64,000 nucleotides of DNA. It comes from JAZOTM01 sp045657625. Lineage in GTDB: Bacteria; Bacillota; Clostridia; Lachnospirales; Lachnospiraceae. The notes below the pieces were generated by a model that worked only from the letters and a program-made list of their open reading frames with translations, did no database searches and was not told the DNA's origin. Position 1 is the stretch's first letter; each line of letters starts with the position of its first letter. The translations under genes were made by a program, and so were the position numbers. Below are positions 61,611 through 64,000 of this stretch, piece by piece. Location: contig JAZOTM010000018.1 of the NCBI GenBank assembly GCA_045657625.1, positions 1-64,000 on the forward strand. The letters are read 5' to 3'.

Positions 61611-62048
61611 ATGCAGTTTTCAAGTAAGTTAGCGATTGGTACCCATATTTTGCTTGCCATTGCGGAATTCGATGGAAAAGAGAAGACAACTTCTGAGTTT
61701 TTAGCCGGAAGTGTCAATGTAAATCCGGTAATTATCCGAAACATGTTGGTAAAGCTGAAAGAAGCAGGGTTCATCAAAACAAAAGCCGGAGTTGGTGGGT
61801 CGGAACTTGCAAAGGATCCGAAGGAAATTACGTTAAAAGATGTATTGTTTGCAGTGGAAAAGGATACGGAATTGTTTAAATTCCATGAGAATCCCAATCC
61901 ACAGTGTCCCGTAGGTAGGAATGTGCATACCTTATTGGATATAAAACTGGATGATGCAAAGAATGCAATGTTAGAAGAATTGGATAGAACCACTTTGGCG
62001 GATTTAAAGATGCAAATGGAGACATTAATGAAAGAGCAGGAGGCATAG
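61611..62048 (+). CDS. Rrf2-family transcription regulator
   Basis: A 145-residue winged-helix regulator: SKLAIGTHILLAIAEFDGKEKTTSEFLAG then NPVIIRNMLVKLKEAGFIKTKAG. Only one Cys is present (NPQCPVG), not the three needed for an IscR/NsrR Fe-S cluster, so it is more like the YwnA/CymR type. It probably controls its own operon through the GTTGTAAT sites. Confidence 0.88.
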   Translation: MQFSSKLAIGTHILLAIAEFDGKEKTTSEFLAGSVNVNPVIIRNMLVKLKEAGFIKTKAGVGGSELAKDPKEITLKDVLFAVEKDTELFKFHENPNPQCPVGRNVHTLLDIKLDDAKNAMLEELDRTTLADLKMQMETLMKEQEA

Positions 62049-62068
62049 CACCTGCTCTTTCGAGCAAT

Positions 62069-63037
62069 ATGGAGGTTATTGGCATGTTTGGTAGAAATTT
62101 ATTTGGTACACCGGATTTTCAAAAGAAAATCTCTCAGGAAGAAAAGATGCAAAGACTTAAAGAAGAGTTAGCATGTGCAGATGCAGTAGTGCTTGGTGCC
62201 GGTGCGGGACTCTCAACTTCTGCGGGATTTATTTACAATGGAGAGCGTTTTGAACGCTATTTTGCAGATTTTCGCGAAAAATATGGATTTGCCGATATGT
62301 ATTCCGGCGGTTTTTATCCCTATAGAAAGATGGAAACTTTTTGGGCTTATTGGTCCCGTTATATCTATGTGAATCGTTATATGGATCCACCAAAGCGGGT
62401 TTATGAAGCTTTGTTTGAGCTTGTAAAAGAAAAAGATTATTTCGTGATTACTACGAATGTAGATCACTGTTTTCAAAAGGCAGGGTTTGACAAGAAACGT
62501 TTATTTTATACGCAGGGGGATTACGGACTATTTCAATGTTCTGAGCCCTGTCAGGAATATACGTATGATAATGAGAAAATAATCAAGGAAATGCTTGTGT
62601 CGCAAGGATTCTTTTTTGATGAAGAAGGAGTTTTACAGGCTCCTTGTAAGGCAGACAGAAGTATTGACTTTTCAAAAATAAAGATGGAAATAGAGACAGC
62701 GTTGATTCCTTATTGTCCACATTGTGGAGAGCCTATGTCCATGAACCTACGCGCAGACGATACCTTTGTGCAGGATGAAGGCTGGTATCAAGCAAGTGAC
62801 CGTTACGTGGATTTTCTCCGTCGTCATCAGAATCTGCATGTGCTATATTTGGAATTAGGGGTAGGTGGCAACACTCCCGCTATCATAAAGTATCCATTTT
62901 GGCAGAGGCTTGCTGAAAACGAAAAGGCTGTTTATGCTTGCTTAAATTATGGAGAGGCCTTTTGCCCGGAAAATATCACCGATAGAAGTATCTGTTTGGA
63001 TGGAGATATTGGTGCTATATTAGCGGAAGTAAAGTGA
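62069..63037 (+). CDS. Class M sirtuin (SirTM-like ADP-ribosyltransferase)
   Basis: A 322-residue Sir2-like protein. VVLGAGAGLSTSAGFIYNGERF binds NAD. Instead of the NxDxLH...HG pattern it reads TTNVDHCFQKAG and YTQGDYG, with Gln where deacetylating sirtuins have catalytic His, and Asn in TTNVD. Zinc site: CSEPC and CPHCGE. Known: SirTM enzymes ADP-ribosylate lipoylated GcvH-L in partnership with a zinc macrodomain. The macrodomain gene follows 36 bp later; GcvH-L and the lipoate ligase are not in the window. Confidence 0.87.
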   Translation: MEVIGMFGRNLFGTPDFQKKISQEEKMQRLKEELACADAVVLGAGAGLSTSAGFIYNGERFERYFADFREKYGFADMYSGGFYPYRKMETFWAYWSRYIYVNRYMDPPKRVYEALFELVKEKDYFVITTNVDHCFQKAGFDKKRLFYTQGDYGLFQCSEPCQEYTYDNEKIIKEMLVSQGFFFDEEGVLQAPCKADRSIDFSKIKMEIETALIPYCPHCGEPMSMNLRADDTFVQDEGWYQASDRYVDFLRRHQNLHVLYLELGVGGNTPAIIKYPFWQRLAENEKAVYACLNYGEAFCPENITDRSICLDGDIGAILAEVK

Positions 63038-63073
63038 GATTTATTTTGAACATGGGAATTGTACTAGAAAGAG

Positions 63074-63865
63074 GTGTGGACGATGAATCATAGTGAACAA
63101 CGTATTTGGTTGATAAAGGAACTGCAAAAACAAGCTTCTCCGTTGAGCCATTATTTGATTCCGAAGGACGCAAAGGGACAAAAGGATCTTTTGCGAGGGC
63201 TTATGAACGTTTGGGAGCCCCAAGAGATGTCAGAGGAATTTTTCCAAATCCAAGATGCTTATTTGCAGGAGGAAAATGGAAAGGACGGATATGTTTCGCT
63301 GTCTAATTTAGAACCGGTTTCAGGAAACACCTCTTTTTATTTATGGCAGGGAGACATTACAAGACTTCAGATTGGGGCTATTGTAAATGCAGCAAATAGT
63401 CAGTTGTTAGGGTGCTTTCAACCGCTACATAGTTGCATTGATAACGTTATTCATTCAAAAGCTGGACTTGGCCTCCGCTACAAATGTAACTGCATCATGG
63501 AAAAGCAGGGACATCCTGAACCAACAGGGCAGGCTAAGATTACTCCGGCGTATAATTTACCTTGTGATTATGTTATTCATACCGTGGGTCCTATAGTTCA
63601 AGGACCTCTGACTAAAAAGCATGAGCAGCTTTTGGCATCCTGCTATAAGTCATGTCTTGATATAGCAGAGGAAAACGGTGTTAAGAGCATTGCTCTTTGT
63701 TGCATTTCTACAGGTGTTTTCATGTTTCCTAATCAGAGAGCTGCTGAGATTGCTGTAGAGACAGTTAAAAACTGGCTTGATGAGACAGGCAGTGAGATGA
63801 AGATTGTTTTCAATGTATTTAAGGATCTTGATTTTGAAATATATGAAAAACTGTTAAATGGTTAA
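63074..63865 (+). CDS. Zinc-containing macrodomain ADP-ribosyl hydrolase
   Basis: A 263-residue protein with an N-terminal helical extension (1-85) and a macrodomain: YLWQGDITRLQIGAIVNAANSQLLGC, then HSCIDNVIHSKAGLGLRYKC (the Zn-macro Cys/His set) and HTVGPIV, ISTGVFMFPN. It removes ADP-ribose and thus reverses the preceding sirtuin. ATG 63074 is given; an ATG at 63083, nearer to GAGGTGTGG, would shorten it by three residues. Confidence 0.9.
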   Translation: MWTMNHSEQRIWLIKELQKQASPLSHYLIPKDAKGQKDLLRGLMNVWEPQEMSEEFFQIQDAYLQEENGKDGYVSLSNLEPVSGNTSFYLWQGDITRLQIGAIVNAANSQLLGCFQPLHSCIDNVIHSKAGLGLRYKCNCIMEKQGHPEPTGQAKITPAYNLPCDYVIHTVGPIVQGPLTKKHEQLLASCYKSCLDIAEENGVKSIALCCISTGVFMFPNQRAAEIAVETVKNWLDETGSEMKIVFNVFKDLDFEIYEKLLNG

Positions 63866-63885
63866 GCTATAAGGAGTGTTTTATA

Positions 63886-64000
63886 ATGACAACGGCTAAG
63901 ATCAGATCGTTTCAGCCAAATGGATATCAGGAAACAATAAAAAAAGGTTTAAGTGCCATACATAGCTTTAACAGCGGTATGTCCTTTGGGAAAGATGATG
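63886..64000 (+). CDS. Unidentified gene, cut by window end
   Basis: An ATG after AAGGAGTG starts a frame that stays open to the window end (38 codons): MTTAKIRSFQPNGYQETIKK then GLSAIHSFNSGMSFGKDD. It lies 20 bp after the macrodomain gene and is probably cotranscribed with it. I do not recognise the family from this short part; it does not look like GcvH. Confidence 0.65.
   Translation, partial: MTTAKIRSFQPNGYQETIKKGLSAIHSFNSGMSFGKDD

Noticed and set aside
63400..64000. Apparent change of codon style in the macrodomain gene and after it
   Set aside because: Impression only; without a computed codon-usage profile it is not strong enough to claim recent transfer.

Overview
The window is low-GC Firmicutes DNA, most likely a gut-type clostridium of the Lachnospiraceae. 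Supporting signs are dense co-directional operons with strong AGGAGG-type ribosome sites, a two-subunit iron-sulfur L-serine dehydratase, a DUF438/hemerythrin protein, many A/T-rich intrinsic terminators and a c-di-GMP-I riboswitch. Nearly everything is on the + strand. The exceptions are a Crp/Fnr regulator, a damaged GGDEF protein and a MATE/MarR pair.

Region by region. Positions 1-141 look like the end of an insertion element that has cut off the N-terminus of a DUF438 protein (130-1521). Positions 1.6-3.4 kb hold small regulatory genes: a MotA-like membrane protein, a LuxR-type HTH protein, a membrane-anchored MerR regulator and YbjQ. Positions 3.57-15.7 kb form a complete accessory Sec locus. 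It runs promoter, c-di-GMP-I riboswitch, two terminators, serine-rich repeat surface protein, secY2-asp1-asp2-asp3-secA2-gtfA-gtfB, then a small membrane protein. Positions 15.9-25.0 kb carry a secreted lipase, a Crp/Fnr regulator divergent from a ferredoxin-like protein, sdaAB-sdaAA with an oxidoreductase and a HExxH protein, and a pantothenate operon (DUF2520 reductase, panB, panC, panD). Positions 25.1-29.0 kb are sbcD-sbcC.

Positions 29.0-56.7 kb are a sulfur island. It opens with a LysR gene, a cystathionine lyase/synthase, cysteine synthase, MetNIQ, an AhpD-like protein, an Fe-alcohol dehydrogenase, a GDSL hydrolase and a second LysR. A tRNA-like cloverleaf follows. Next come a peptide-type binding protein and a nitrogenase-like set (catalytic D and K subunits, NifX-like, NifB, NifH) with YezD, a DppBCDF-type transporter, a DUF4418/FtsX/LolD-type set, a TauABC-type transporter, a class III aminotransferase and an O-acetylhomoserine sulfhydrylase. 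The nitrogenase-like proteins keep all six P-cluster cysteine positions and the cofactor cysteine, and come with their own NifB. NifEN, a delta subunit and other fixation genes are absent. The surroundings are methionine and cysteine genes. My best reading is a methylthio-alkane-reductase-like (C-S bond cleaving) system that feeds methanethiol to the sulfhydrylase to make methionine. The binding-protein gene and the nitrogenase-like operon are preceded by matching promoters, GAATTATACA-N17-TATAAT. Each promoter is followed by a matching small RNA motif (4-bp stem, 16-nt loop) and a terminator, which suggests an undescribed attenuation control shared by both units.

Positions 56.7-64.0 kb hold a GGDEF protein lacking its active-site segment, a MATE pump with its MarR regulator, a lipoprotein esterase, a flavin/PLP-oxidase-like protein with an Rrf2 regulator, and a class M sirtuin next to a zinc-containing macrodomain hydrolase. 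The last gene is cut by the window end.
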